Source: Huiozyma naganishii CBS 8797
Taxonomy: Eukaryota > Ascomycota > Saccharomycetes > Saccharomycetales > Saccharomycetaceae
Direction: 5' to 3'
Assembly: GCF_000348985.1 (NCBI RefSeq)
Contig: NC_035923.1
Span: 1,346,757-1,410,756 of the forward strand
DNA: 64,000 nt
Position numbers and translations under genes: made by a program. Below the pieces are notes generated by a model. It was given only the letters and a program-made list of their open reading frames with translations, did not search any database and had not been told where the DNA came from. How positions within the stretch are numbered: position 1 is the first letter of the stretch; each line of letters opens with the position of its first letter. This document shows, one piece after another, positions 1 to 9,700 of the stretch.

Positions 1-1309
1 GCAAAATGTTGAAGATCTTGGCGGCGACCTCGTTGGCTGCGCCGAGCTCCGCATCGCCCAGGTTCGCGTCGTGAAGCGCCACCCACTGGGACAGGAGTTG
101 CACGAGCTCCCCAGCGTCCTCGGTGTGGTACAGTGAGGGGTCGAGCGACTTCTTGACAAGGGCGACCAGCTCGCCTCTCGCTTCGTCTTGTCTCAAGAAA
201 GAGCCAAACCCGTACTCTGGTGCGGCCACGTTGGCCGTGTCGCTGCCGTACTCGTTGATGATGTCCAGGTTCGTGGAGAACAACTCATGCAGCACCTTCA
301 AGTATGCGGTTTCCAGTTTCACGACGTTGGCCACGGACTCGGCGAATTGAGTCGCCGCTGGAGAAGTGGTTGGCTTTCCTAGGTACAGGTGTTGATCTGG
401 GTTATCACTCCTGACGTTGTCCACGATCTTTTGTAAAACAGTCTTGTCATTTTGCTCCAATACACCAAGGTTAGTCAAGACGACCTGGTCTATATTCTTT
501 TGGGCCAAAATACCGAAATCTTGAAAGATGTCTAGGAGCAATGGGGAAAACCCCGTTTGTGTTTCATTGGACCGTTGTAGGACCACGATCTTAGTGATTG
601 TGGATGGGAGTGTGGAAACGAATGCCTCGAATTTCCATGGACGATACGTCTTTATATTCAATAGCAGAACTTTTAAACCGGGTGCAAACTCGGCCAATTG
701 TGAACCGTATGGAGAGAGATTAATAACCAAGACGGTAGGTTCTGCAGGGGATGCTAAGACATCAAATGGAGCGACTGCAGTTTCAACGGTCTCTTTGTCC
801 AAGTCTGGTAATTTCAATTCATCTTGTAAAGTTTGTTCGGAGGCCCTTACGAAATCGATAAAATGGAACACGGGGGTTGCAGTCTTTAAAGCAATCTCAT
901 ATGCAGAGGCACCGTTTTCTGCCACGTCATCCAAGCTATAAGAGACGAATGTCGGGAAATCCAAATCTTTTAATGCTGGGATCACGGAGTAGTCCTGTAA
1001 ATCCAAGTCAACATTGATCACGACAGGGTACCCTCTCAGAGTGTACAAGTGTGGAAGACCCTTCAATACAGAAGTCTCATCGGCAAACACACTGGTCAGA
1101 GTATGCTTATCGGCGTTAGCGGCGATTGTACCAAATGGATCCTGCGTTTGCAACAATCTCGTGCAATTGGGCCCAATCTCATACTGCGTCGCTACTGAGC
1201 TCTTAGTGGGCGCCACGTAATAACTCGCTGAACCGGTCACCAGGCTCGAGCGCAAGTCTACCAACTCCTCGAGGACCTGTTTCAAGGTCAATGCGGTAGT
1301 CAGTGTCAT
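1..1309 (-). CDS. MET5: MET5-like sulfite reductase beta subunit, N-terminal part (second copy, cut by window edge)
   Basis: This reading frame has no stop from its ATG at 1309 down to the left edge and encodes the first about 436 residues of a homolog of the hemoprotein subunit of assimilatory sulfite reductase, the cytosolic enzyme reducing sulfite to sulfide with Met10. Its start (MTLTTALTLKQVLEEL) aligns with the usual N-terminus of the family. The flavodoxin-like and siroheme domains would lie outside the window. Bases 1-428 match 9669-10096 of the complete MET5 downstream with one mismatch (344 versus 10012), while the rest of the gene is clearly diverged, which points to gene conversion between paralogs. 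A Met31/Met32-like element lies at 1577-1586. Family assignment is firm. Whether the full copy is functional cannot be seen here. Confidence 0.9.
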   Translation of the reverse strand, partial: MTLTTALTLKQVLEELVDLRSSLVTGSASYYVAPTKSSVATQYEIGPNCTRLLQTQDPFGTIAANADKHTLTSVFADETSVLKGLPHLYTLRGYPVVINVDLDLQDYSVIPALKDLDFPTFVSYSLDDVAENGASAYEIALKTATPVFHFIDFVRASEQTLQDELKLPDLDKETVETAVAPFDVLASPAEPTVLVINLSPYGSQLAEFAPGLKVLLLNIKTYRPWKFEAFVSTLPSTITKIVVLQRSNETQTGFSPLLLDIFQDFGILAQKNIDQVVLTNLGVLEQNDKTVLQKIVDNVRSDNPDQHLYLGKPTTSPAATQFAESVANVVKLETAYLKVLHELFSTNLDIINEYGSDTANVAAPEYGFGSFLRQDEARGELVALVKKSLDPSLYHTEDAGELVQLLSQWVALHDANLGDAELGAANEVAAKIFNIL

Positions 1310-2204
1310 TCGCGTGTTAGTGTTTCTTTCCAAAGCGAGAGCGAACAACGAACCACTGCAATCAATTGTCAATTGAGCGAACCGAAAGGGAATATACGAA
1401 GAGATAGCAACTGTCGAAAAAGGTGCTTTTCTTGGTCCTCAATTGGCCTGTTTCTTATAAAGCAATCAGCCTCGCAAGCAGTTGTAGATTACTAATTCAG
1501 CGTGCTTCCTGGATCTCATCCTCACAGTTGTTGAGAGACAGCTCGAGATGTCCCCGCTTCTGCTCGCCCGATGGAAGCCACAGTTTCTCCGAAAAGTGTG
1601 TTGAAACTGAAAAGTTTTCTCTTTTCGCAGTGAAGATGCACAGCCGTGCGGTGCAACACCGAGTCGCTCGGGTAGTCATACACACCAGTTACTGACGGAG
1701 CGGTTACAGGCGGTGGACGGCTAGTCAGTTGGCTGATGATGCTGTTTGTTGCTTGGGGGAGGGGAGTGGGACGTGCAATGTCTGTCCCAGAAAAACAGGC
1801 CCACTTGGTACAATTGTGACAGTCTCAGTCCTAGGGGGCATGGTCCTCGCAAGTCAATGGTGTTACTCTTTGACAAAGGGGATAAGTGCGGGGAAGTGTT
1901 TTCATACCGTTATTTGTATAGCACACTTGATTATTTACCAAAACAATGCTCTTAGCGGCCTCTTTGGGGAAGTATGGCTCGTTTTAGATGAAAAATGCTC
2001 CCCTTAACACTAGAAAAAATGCGTGCTTTACTTACTTAACGCTACAATATAAACTATATTTCTGGTCCATGGTGTTTTTGAGGTTGTTATTTACTTCTGG
2101 GTGCTGTAAAACGTTTCTGAAATGACGTTCTGCACCAGTTAAACAAATTAAAATAATTTAGATTTCCACTATATAAAGACCAGGAGTTTCCAAAACTTTT
2201 AAAT
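1310..2204. other. Intergenic region between MET5 copy 1 and tRNA-Trp
   Basis: No convincing gene is seen. The region holds the upstream sequence of the minus-strand MET5 copy, including the Met31/Met32-like site. Open frames here are short, use non-ATG starts and show no family features. Confidence 0.5.
1577..1586 (-). promoter_or_regulatory. Met31/Met32-like element upstream of MET5 copy 1
   Basis: The minus strand reads AAACTGTGGC, an exact match to the known Met31/Met32 binding consensus of S. cerevisiae sulfur genes. It lies about 270 bases upstream of the ATG at 1309, a usual distance. Binding is inferred from the motif only. Confidence 0.5.
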
Positions 2205-2308
2205 GAAGCGGTGGCTCAATGGTAGAGCTTTCGACTCCAGTTAAATCCTGGGTATTCCGGAAAACGATTGCAATCGAAGGGTTGCAGGTTCAATTCCTGT
2301 CCGTTTCA
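2205..2308 (+). tRNA. tW(CCA): tRNA-Trp (CCA) with intron
   Basis: The acceptor arms GAAGCGG (2205-2211) and CCGTTTC (2301-2307) pair, followed by discriminator A at 2308. The A box (GTGGCTCAATGG) and B box (GGTTCAATTCC) are intact. The anticodon stem halves TTCGA (2230-2234) and TCGAA (2274-2278) flank the anticodon CCA at 2237-2239. A roughly 32-base intron lies at about 2241-2272, at the standard position after base 37, and carries a TGG (2249-2251) able to pair with the anticodon. Base 37 is G, where I recall A in the S. cerevisiae gene; m1G37 is known in animal tRNA-Trp. A T run follows at 2309 and serves as Pol III terminator. Confidence 0.96.
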
Positions 2309-2558
2309 TTTTTTTGATTTTTTTGTCCACCCGACGCTGAAGACCCAGCTGTGTTGTATACCCAACCGCAGCCAAACACAACACTCCCCCCCAGCTACAA
2401 TCCAGCAGCTTGAAGTAAGCTTTTTGCCCTCTTTCAATAGAATATCTCTCGGTTTAGCTCTGATTCAAATTTCAGATTCAGAAAAGGGACTAACACTTTT
2501 GCATGCCTTAGTATTACGACAGTTGAGCAAGTTCAAGTCCATTGAGTGTCCCAATTCT

Positions 2559-4919
2559 ATGTCAGATTACTCCGACCGTGCCGCTACGGAGAGGGAACCG
2601 CTGGTAGGGGACCGCTCACATTCGCCGACGCAGTACGTCCCCGGCGACGATTCCATTGAAAATGGGTATCCGATGCCGAGATTAAGAAGACGTGGGAGTA
2701 CCATTTCTTCAATCGCGAGTGGATACAATGCTATCAGAGAACATATGGACAAGAGGAAGTTTGTATCCTTGGTCATCACCAGCATTGTGATTTATTTAGG
2801 ATTTGTGGCCCTGTTCGCACCAAGAACGTCACTCTCACGGGATTTCAGAAGATGGCATTCCTCTAAGTTGACCACGGCCGAGGTGTTTAGAATCTATTTG
2901 AACGCCTTGCAGGACGAAAATAGGATCAAAAAACATGTTCATTCACTTACTGAAGGCAATACAAACAGTTTGGACTATATGCTCCAGCAGTTCCATGAGT
3001 TAGGGTATAGACCAAAGTTGGAAAACATTTACCCCTGGATAACTCAACATGTGGATACTCAACTGAAACTCATCTCCGGGGGGGAAACCATCTGGGATGC
3101 ACCGTTGATAGAGGATTGCAACGAAAGCTCTGCTTGTATCGCTCATAACAACCATACAGCAACGACAAAGGGATTCCACTACTACGCCCCTAACGGGAAC
3201 GTAACTGCACAATATGTGTATTGCAATTATGGGACATTGGAAGATTACGAAACGTTGCTGCAAAACGGTATCGACATCGACGGGAAAATTCATATAGTAC
3301 GGTATGGAGATATCAACAGGGGACTCAAAGTGAAAAATGCTCAGTTATACGGTGCTTCTGCCGTCATAATGTACACAGACCCTTACGATGATGGACTAAT
3401 AACAGAATCAAATGGATATACACCGTTCCCCAAAGGGCCAGCAAGAAACCCTACTGCGATTGAACGAGGAACCGTAGAGTTTTTCACTGAGTCTCCAGGT
3501 GACCCAACGACTCCAGGTTACTCTTCAAAGTTCCCAGATACAGAACGTCATTCTCCAGCAGGAAAATTCTCGATGATACCTTCCATACCGGTCAGTGCAA
3601 GAGATATTCAACCCATCTTAGAAAAGTTGAACGGATGTGGCAAGCAGTTGGGATCCAGGGGAAATATCTATGGATTCCGTTATTTTAGCGGTCCATCTCC
3701 GGAAGATATTCAAGTCCAACTCTACAACGAACAGAACACTTCTATTGTGAAAATGACCAATTTGGTAGTGGATATCCCAGGGATATTTGCTGATGGGGAA
3801 ACAATTATCGGCTGTCATAGGGACACATGGTCTCTATCAAATACGGGGGAGTCAGCTAGCGGCTGTGCTATTCTCTTGGAAATAGCTAGCGGGATGAAAA
3901 CGTTATTGCATAAAGGGTGGAAACCGTTAAGACCAATAAGGTTTGTTAGTTGGGATGGTGAGGAAAACGGAATGCTAGGATCCACCGAGTACATAGACGA
4001 GCACTCGGATGTTTTACAGAGAAGTGCATTGGCTTATCTCAATCTAGACAAGGCGGTTACCGGGTCACAATTTACCGTAGCGGCGCATCCCTTGTTAGAA
4101 AATGTCATTAAAACGGCAGCAAGGTACACAAATTTTAAAGGGCAGGACGATGTCACATTGCATGATGAATGGACTAGAACATCCAACGCAACTGTTGACC
4201 ACTTAAATGGAGACTCAGACTATCTCGGCTTTCAATACCATTTGGGTATTCCTTCCGCGTCATTCAATTTTGCACAAAATAATTCTGGAGATGCCATTTA
4301 CCATTGGCATTCGCTTTTCGATTCAGTACAATTTGTAGAAGACTTTATTGACGGTGACTACAAATTGCATAATACTCTGGCTACATTTACTGGGATAGTA
4401 GCATTGATGATGAGTGAAAACGAACTGAACAACTTTAAAACACATTCCCTTTTCGAGATACTATATGAAAAATATAGTTACCTATACGAAGGGATTTTGA
4501 ACGCTTTCCCACATGACAACGAGTTACAGAAATTGGCGGATTCTTTGTCTACCACTGTTGAAATATTGGCTAAAATGGATAGTGTAAGGTTTGACTCGAA
4601 AAATAAGAAACTAGCTAGAGACTGTGTCCAAGATTATCCTGTTTGGGCCTTACTAACTAAACTCAAGCTATATCTGAACCTTTTGAGATCGAATAATAAA
4701 CTGAAGCAAATAGATAGATTATTTGTCACTAAGATTGGGTTAAACGACAGAGAATGGCTAAAGCATAGCGTATTTTCCCCTAATAAATACACTGGAATTC
4801 AAGGTTGTACCATTCCTGGTATTTATGAGGCCTTGATTGAGACAGACAGGGATCAAGTACACCAATGGCTTATTTTGTTGTCCACGCAGTTAAATAACAT
4901 GCGCTATTTATTATTATAA
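2559..4919 (+). CDS. VPS70: Vps70-like protein, transferrin-receptor/M28 peptidase family
   Basis: The product is a 786-residue type II membrane protein of the transferrin receptor/glutamate carboxypeptidase II family, matching yeast Vps70, which is needed for vacuolar protein sorting. It has a cytosolic N-terminus, one membrane segment at about residues 68-88, a protease-associated domain at about 220-370, an M28 peptidase domain and a helical dimerisation region ending in NNMRYLLL. Of the family zinc ligands, H420 and D422 (in CHRD), E468/E469 (SWDGEENG), D497 and H582 are present, but the bridging Asp of GCPII aligns with Glu. Catalysis is therefore possible but unproven. The ATG at 2559 is chosen because the longer frame runs back into the tRNA gene through non-ATG codons. 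Its end faces AYR1. Confidence 0.9.
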   Translation: MSDYSDRAATEREPLVGDRSHSPTQYVPGDDSIENGYPMPRLRRRGSTISSIASGYNAIREHMDKRKFVSLVITSIVIYLGFVALFAPRTSLSRDFRRWHSSKLTTAEVFRIYLNALQDENRIKKHVHSLTEGNTNSLDYMLQQFHELGYRPKLENIYPWITQHVDTQLKLISGGETIWDAPLIEDCNESSACIAHNNHTATTKGFHYYAPNGNVTAQYVYCNYGTLEDYETLLQNGIDIDGKIHIVRYGDINRGLKVKNAQLYGASAVIMYTDPYDDGLITESNGYTPFPKGPARNPTAIERGTVEFFTESPGDPTTPGYSSKFPDTERHSPAGKFSMIPSIPVSARDIQPILEKLNGCGKQLGSRGNIYGFRYFSGPSPEDIQVQLYNEQNTSIVKMTNLVVDIPGIFADGETIIGCHRDTWSLSNTGESASGCAILLEIASGMKTLLHKGWKPLRPIRFVSWDGEENGMLGSTEYIDEHSDVLQRSALAYLNLDKAVTGSQFTVAAHPLLENVIKTAARYTNFKGQDDVTLHDEWTRTSNATVDHLNGDSDYLGFQYHLGIPSASFNFAQNNSGDAIYHWHSLFDSVQFVEDFIDGDYKLHNTLATFTGIVALMMSENELNNFKTHSLFEILYEKYSYLYEGILNAFPHDNELQKLADSLSTTVEILAKMDSVRFDSKNKKLARDCVQDYPVWALLTKLKLYLNLLRSNNKLKQIDRLFVTKIGLNDREWLKHSVFSPNKYTGIQGCTIPGIYEALIETDRDQVHQWLILLSTQLNNMRYLLL

Positions 4920-5656
4920 AAAATCAATTTGTTAAACGATAGTATGGATGAAATATCATCTTAAGGAAGAATTGATCTGAGAAGATTGTATTATAAAAGA
5001 AAGAAAAGATTACCATAAACCGATAACTGCAAGCCCGGTTCTATGAAAAGGTACATGAGGCGTCCTGTGAAACTACAAGAGGATTATTTCGACCACAATT
5101 TTTTGTATTGAAACTTTTCTCATAGAACGGTTTGTATGAGATCATCATGTTCTGATTCCCCATCTGAACAGTTACTATCACTGCTTCCTAAGTCAACTCT
5201 TGGCAATAGGCAAAATATAAACAATACTGGAGGCTGTTCTGTATTCCAAAAATGCCATTATTGGCAAGAAGTTATCGGTTGTGTAGCGTTCAGTTTTTTA
5301 ATCTTTTTGGTATCCTACGTAAAGGTTTCTTTCTTGTAGGAGCCAGATCTGTTTTAGTTTTCACTTTGTGGTTGAATAACAGCATTCTATTTTGTTCAAT
5401 AAACATAGTTCTTGTACAAATATTGTCCGTTCCACTGCTCGCAGCAGCAAAGAAAATTCAAAAATATGCAGAGAGCCAGATTTCTCCCTTTTGATGTTAG
5501 ATTGCTAAGGGAGTGTTATGCGTATAGTCTTGCTTCCGCGAGATTCAGGACTAGAAGACCAAACAATAACAAGAATTTCCAAGTCTCTCCAGCCAACACC
5601 TAAAAACAATTTAGGTTCAATCTGTATCATAAATCACCAAAATCACAAACCATGTC
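4920..5656. other. Convergent intergenic region with inverted repeat
   Basis: This is the space between the 3' ends of VPS70 and AYR1. An imperfect inverted repeat has arms at 5035-5052 and 5113-5130, with about 60 bases between them. It could act in transcript 3' end formation or be an old insertion. No coding potential beyond short unconserved frames is seen. Confidence 0.5.
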
Positions 5657-6508
5657 TTACTTGCTTTTACTCCCTGGAGAAATAGAGCCCATTCGAGCCA
5701 TAGTAAAGAAAAGCCAAGAGAGTAGTTTGATAGGTAGGATCGAAACTAAGATACGTGCGACAGTAACGAAACGACCTCTGTAGATGTCTGGCGCGCTTGT
5801 TAAATGGTCTAAGATATCATGGACTACCTGCTTGGCATAAACGGAGGGGGCTGTCCCATTCTTAACGGCATTATCACGTGAATGGAATGACCGCAGCCCC
5901 TCTGGTGTATTGTAAAGAGAATCTTCTAAAACAGGGCGAGGATCTCCGATATCAGTAGCAACGGCCCCCGTGACGAAATTGATAACGCGAACCCCTAGCG
6001 GTTTCATTTCCAGATGTAGTGTTCTCGCATATTGGTGAATAGCTGCCTTTGAAGCGGAATATACAGTGATGAATGGAACGGGTAGTATGGCAGCAATAGA
6101 ACCCGTAAAGGCAATAGTGCCTTTACACTGGATGACAAGCGGTGACAATTCTCTTGTCATGTTAACGTGACCAAAAACGTTAACCTGGAAGCAATCCGTA
6201 ACAATGTCATTGGTAACATCGAGGGCTGGCACACTACAAGCTACACCTGCATTATTGTATAGAATATCGATACCGCCTACATGGTGTTGAGCCATTAGAT
6301 AGTCCCTGAAGGACACAATTTCTGCAGGTTTGCTTATATCGAGCTCGTATGGAATCACCACACGCGGAGAGTAGAGCGAGGACAGCTCGAGGATAGGTTT
6401 GGTCCTTCTTGCACACGCATATATCTGGAAATCGCCGTGATCTGCGAGTTCTTTGACAATAGCATAACCAATACCAGATGACGCACCGGTAACTACTGCA
6501 ACTCGCAT
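5657..6508 (-). CDS. AYR1: Ayr1-like 1-acyldihydroxyacetone-phosphate reductase (SDR family)
   Basis: The 283-residue protein is a classical short-chain dehydrogenase/reductase. The N-terminal cofactor motif TGASSGIG (residues 7-14), the NNAG motif (about 89-92), the catalytic Ser, and the YSASK active site (about 149-153) are all present. After YSASK, the stretch AIHQYARTLHLEMKPLGVRV is typical of Ayr1, the NADPH-dependent reductase of lipid droplets and ER that makes 1-acylglycerol-3-phosphate and also reduces triacylglycerol-derived substrates. A hydrophobic C-terminal stretch (ILVSILPIKLLSWLFFTMA) may bind it to the lipid droplet or ER surface. It lies between VPS70 and MET5, unlike in S. 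cerevisiae where AYR1 is on chromosome IX, so either the order is rearranged or this is an extra copy. Confidence 0.88.
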   Translation of the reverse strand: MRVAVVTGASSGIGYAIVKELADHGDFQIYACARRTKPILELSSLYSPRVVIPYELDISKPAEIVSFRDYLMAQHHVGGIDILYNNAGVACSVPALDVTNDIVTDCFQVNVFGHVNMTRELSPLVIQCKGTIAFTGSIAAILPVPFITVYSASKAAIHQYARTLHLEMKPLGVRVINFVTGAVATDIGDPRPVLEDSLYNTPEGLRSFHSRDNAVKNGTAPSVYAKQVVHDILDHLTSAPDIYRGRFVTVARILVSILPIKLLSWLFFTMARMGSISPGSKSK

Positions 6509-6702
6509 GCCTGGGGAGTTCTGTTGACACGTTTACCTGTAACTGTCTAAAAACATGTGGCATCATCTAGATATGATGAATCGATCCTTTATTCAATACA
6601 AAATGATTAATGGAAATAAATAAATAAATATAGGTGATAAGTAGTACTTTATCAATACAGCTTGTCTGGGGACGAGAGTATAATACAACATAACTCCTAC
6701 CG

Positions 6703-9700
6703 TTAGTACACATCTTCTGAAACATCTTCATGGATCAGTCTACCTTCTAGTGTAGGCTTGACGATGCCTGCTCTCACAACAAAATCACCAAAATGTTCCC
6801 CATCTTCTCTTTCAAGCATCCATCTTTTGAAAAGTGGTTTCAATAAGCCAGGGATATCATCGTCCTTAACAGATGACTTGTAGAGTTTATTCAATCTTTG
6901 GCCGTAATAGCCACCACCAAGCATTATATTGTAGATGTGTGGGGATTTCCCAATTATAGCAACTTCAGCGAGGTAAGGCCGCGAGCAACCGTTTGGACAA
7001 CCTGTCATCCTCATAACAATCGAATCGTGACGCAGACCACATTCTTCAAGATATTCCTCTAATTCAGTTATCAAAACTGGTAAGTATCTCTCTGATTCAG
7101 AGAAAGCCAAACCACACGTTGGCAACCCAACACACGAGGAGGAGGATTGTCTTAGCCCGCTCAGTTCCGTGTTATCCAGGGAGTACTTCTTCATCAACGC
7201 CTTGACCGCATCCAAGTGCTCGTCCTTGATACTGGAGATTACAACGTGCTGGTTACCAGTAAGCCTGAAATTACCGGAGCCCTGCTTCTGCATCAACTCG
7301 GCAATCTTGCGTAGACCCGTCTTCTGTGCCCGGTCCGGTGTGTCCTCCACCCTACCGTTCTCGATGAACGCGGTGAAGTGGTTCAATCCCGTCTCGTCCT
7401 TGACCCAGCCGAAGTGTCGATGTTTGACTTGATCTCGAATGGCTGCTCGTGGGTCGAACTTGTCGGCCCCAAAGCTCCTCAACCTTCTCCTTGAAACCTC
7501 CTTCGTCATGTCGTCAATGGTGTACTTTAACCGCGCGTGCTTACGGTCCGTTCTGGACCCGTTGTCCCTCTGGATTATCATGACAGCCTCGATGGCAGCC
7601 ACGACCTCCTCTGGCGCGACAAACCCAAGCAGCGAACCTGTTCTGGGGTACGTCTTCTTGTTGTTGTGTGTGGTACCCATACCACCACCTGTGTACATGT
7701 TGTAGCCCTTGACGATGTCCGTCGCAGGGTCCACAATGGCAATCAAACCGACATCGCTCGACCAAACATCGACGTCGTTGTAGGGAGGGACCGTAATGTT
7801 GACCTTGAACTTCCTTGGTAGGTACACGGGGCTGTAAAGCGGCTCGATGTCGACCAGGGAGTTGCCGGCCACCAGAGCCTTCTTCTTGGTTGGGCCGCCT
7901 TCTCTGTTGCCGAAAATCTCTTCCCAGTTGGAGTCGTAGTCTCTCTCATCAGGACCCTGCAGCCAGATTTCATAGTAAGCAGTCGTCTTTGGTAGAAAGT
8001 GTTCCGAGATCTTAGCACCCATTTCAGAAACTTGTTTGTGAACCTTAGCATTGGCTGGCAACGCTGAACACATTGTATTTCTGTTGACATCACCGGCAGC
8101 AGCCAAAGTATCCATCAAAGTAGAGTTCATTGCCCTGATGGTATGCTTTAGGTTATTTTTCAAAACGCAATGTAACTGAAAGGTAGCTCTAGTCGTGATT
8201 TTCATTGTGCCATTACCATCCTCATCTGAAAGACGGTTAAGAACTAACCACTGTTCTGGAGTCGCAACCCCACCTGGTAATCTAATCCTAGCCATTACAC
8301 TGTACAGCGGTTCCAAACCTTGTGCCTTCCGTGCTTCAAGGACGTCCCTATCATTTTGAGAGTAGCAGCCATGAAATTTCAAGAGTTGTTGGTCATCAGC
8401 AGCTAGTTGCATGGCAGATTTGTCATTTAACCCATCCACAATTGTACCTCTCAAAAAGTTCGATTGAGATTTTATATCCTCATTGGTAATTTCTTTCTCT
8501 TCGGGGACATCAGCGCCAGAAACACCGAGAACTTCCCACAACTGCTTCTCCCACTCAGCGTATCCAGTTTGATACCCATCAGCGTCTTGGTCATCACCGA
8601 GCCCTAGGGGGACGATTGGATTGGCAGTCAACAATTCTAACCGGGCAAACAGGTCCTTTGCAGGTTTGTTGTAATAACGAGCATCCTCCTTCCGTGGCCA
8701 GTATTGGGAGTCACCAAGACCAAAAACAGAGAAGTTCAGCGAGGCTAGGTCCACGTCTAAGGAGCCTTTCAACTCCTCCCAGAAGGTCTTCCCGTCCTGT
8801 GGGAATTCACCTTGCCCCGCGGTAGACGTGACAAAGATCACGTTTTCCTCGCCTGCTAGATCCTCCAGAATGATATCGTCCATGGAGAGAACCGTGGACT
8901 TCAGACCTCTTGCAGAGGCACGATTGCCCAGTCTCTTGGCCAAGGCAGTGGCGTTGCCACCGTCCGACGCGTAGTAGATGTGCAGCGGCGGACCGGACAG
9001 CCCTTCCAGCAGCTGGTCGTACGCGGCTTTGGCGCGGTTCTCAACCTTTCTCGAGATGACATCGCTGGCCGACGCCTCAATGTCTCTGGCCAGTTCGGGG
9101 GTCCTCTTGGTCAACAGCGACAGCTTGTTCTCGCGGTCCAGGAAAGACTGCAATTCCTTTCTGATGACGGCGGAGTCCAGCGTGAACGCGGCGTCGTCCG
9201 CGTCCTTGGCAGGGTTGTACCGGTAAAGCGGCCAGTACCCGCACTCAACAGCGTTCTTCGTCTCCCGCAGCACCTCCAGCGGCGTGTCCTTCTCAGACGA
9301 GTAAGGCAGGTAGGCTAGCACCACGGAGGGTCCGTTGAACGCAGAGGCCTCTAGAAACGCGGCAAGCAGCTGTGTGTACGAGGAGTACACCGCGACGGAC
9401 GCGACGTACACGTCGTGGAAGTTCATGGCGTAGAGCCCCACGTTCTTCTTGTGGCGCGGGTTGGCCCTGCTCTTCTCGTACGGTTCTGAGTCGATGATCA
9501 GCAAGTTGATGTTCTTCTTGGACGCCAGGACCTGGTGGACCCCGGAGTGGCCCAGGTCGTAGGACCAGGCGTCGGAGCCGACGAGCCAGTGCGACTTGAA
9601 CTGGAAGCACTCCTCGCGCGGCGCCACCTTCAGCAGGTCCAGCGCAACGGCGGAGTCCTGGTTCGACTGCAAAATGTTGAAGATCTTGGCGGCGACCTCG

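Noticed and set aside
2268..2558. 97-codon extension of the VPS70 frame
   Set aside because: It begins at a TTG inside the tRNA-Trp gene and has no ATG before 2559.
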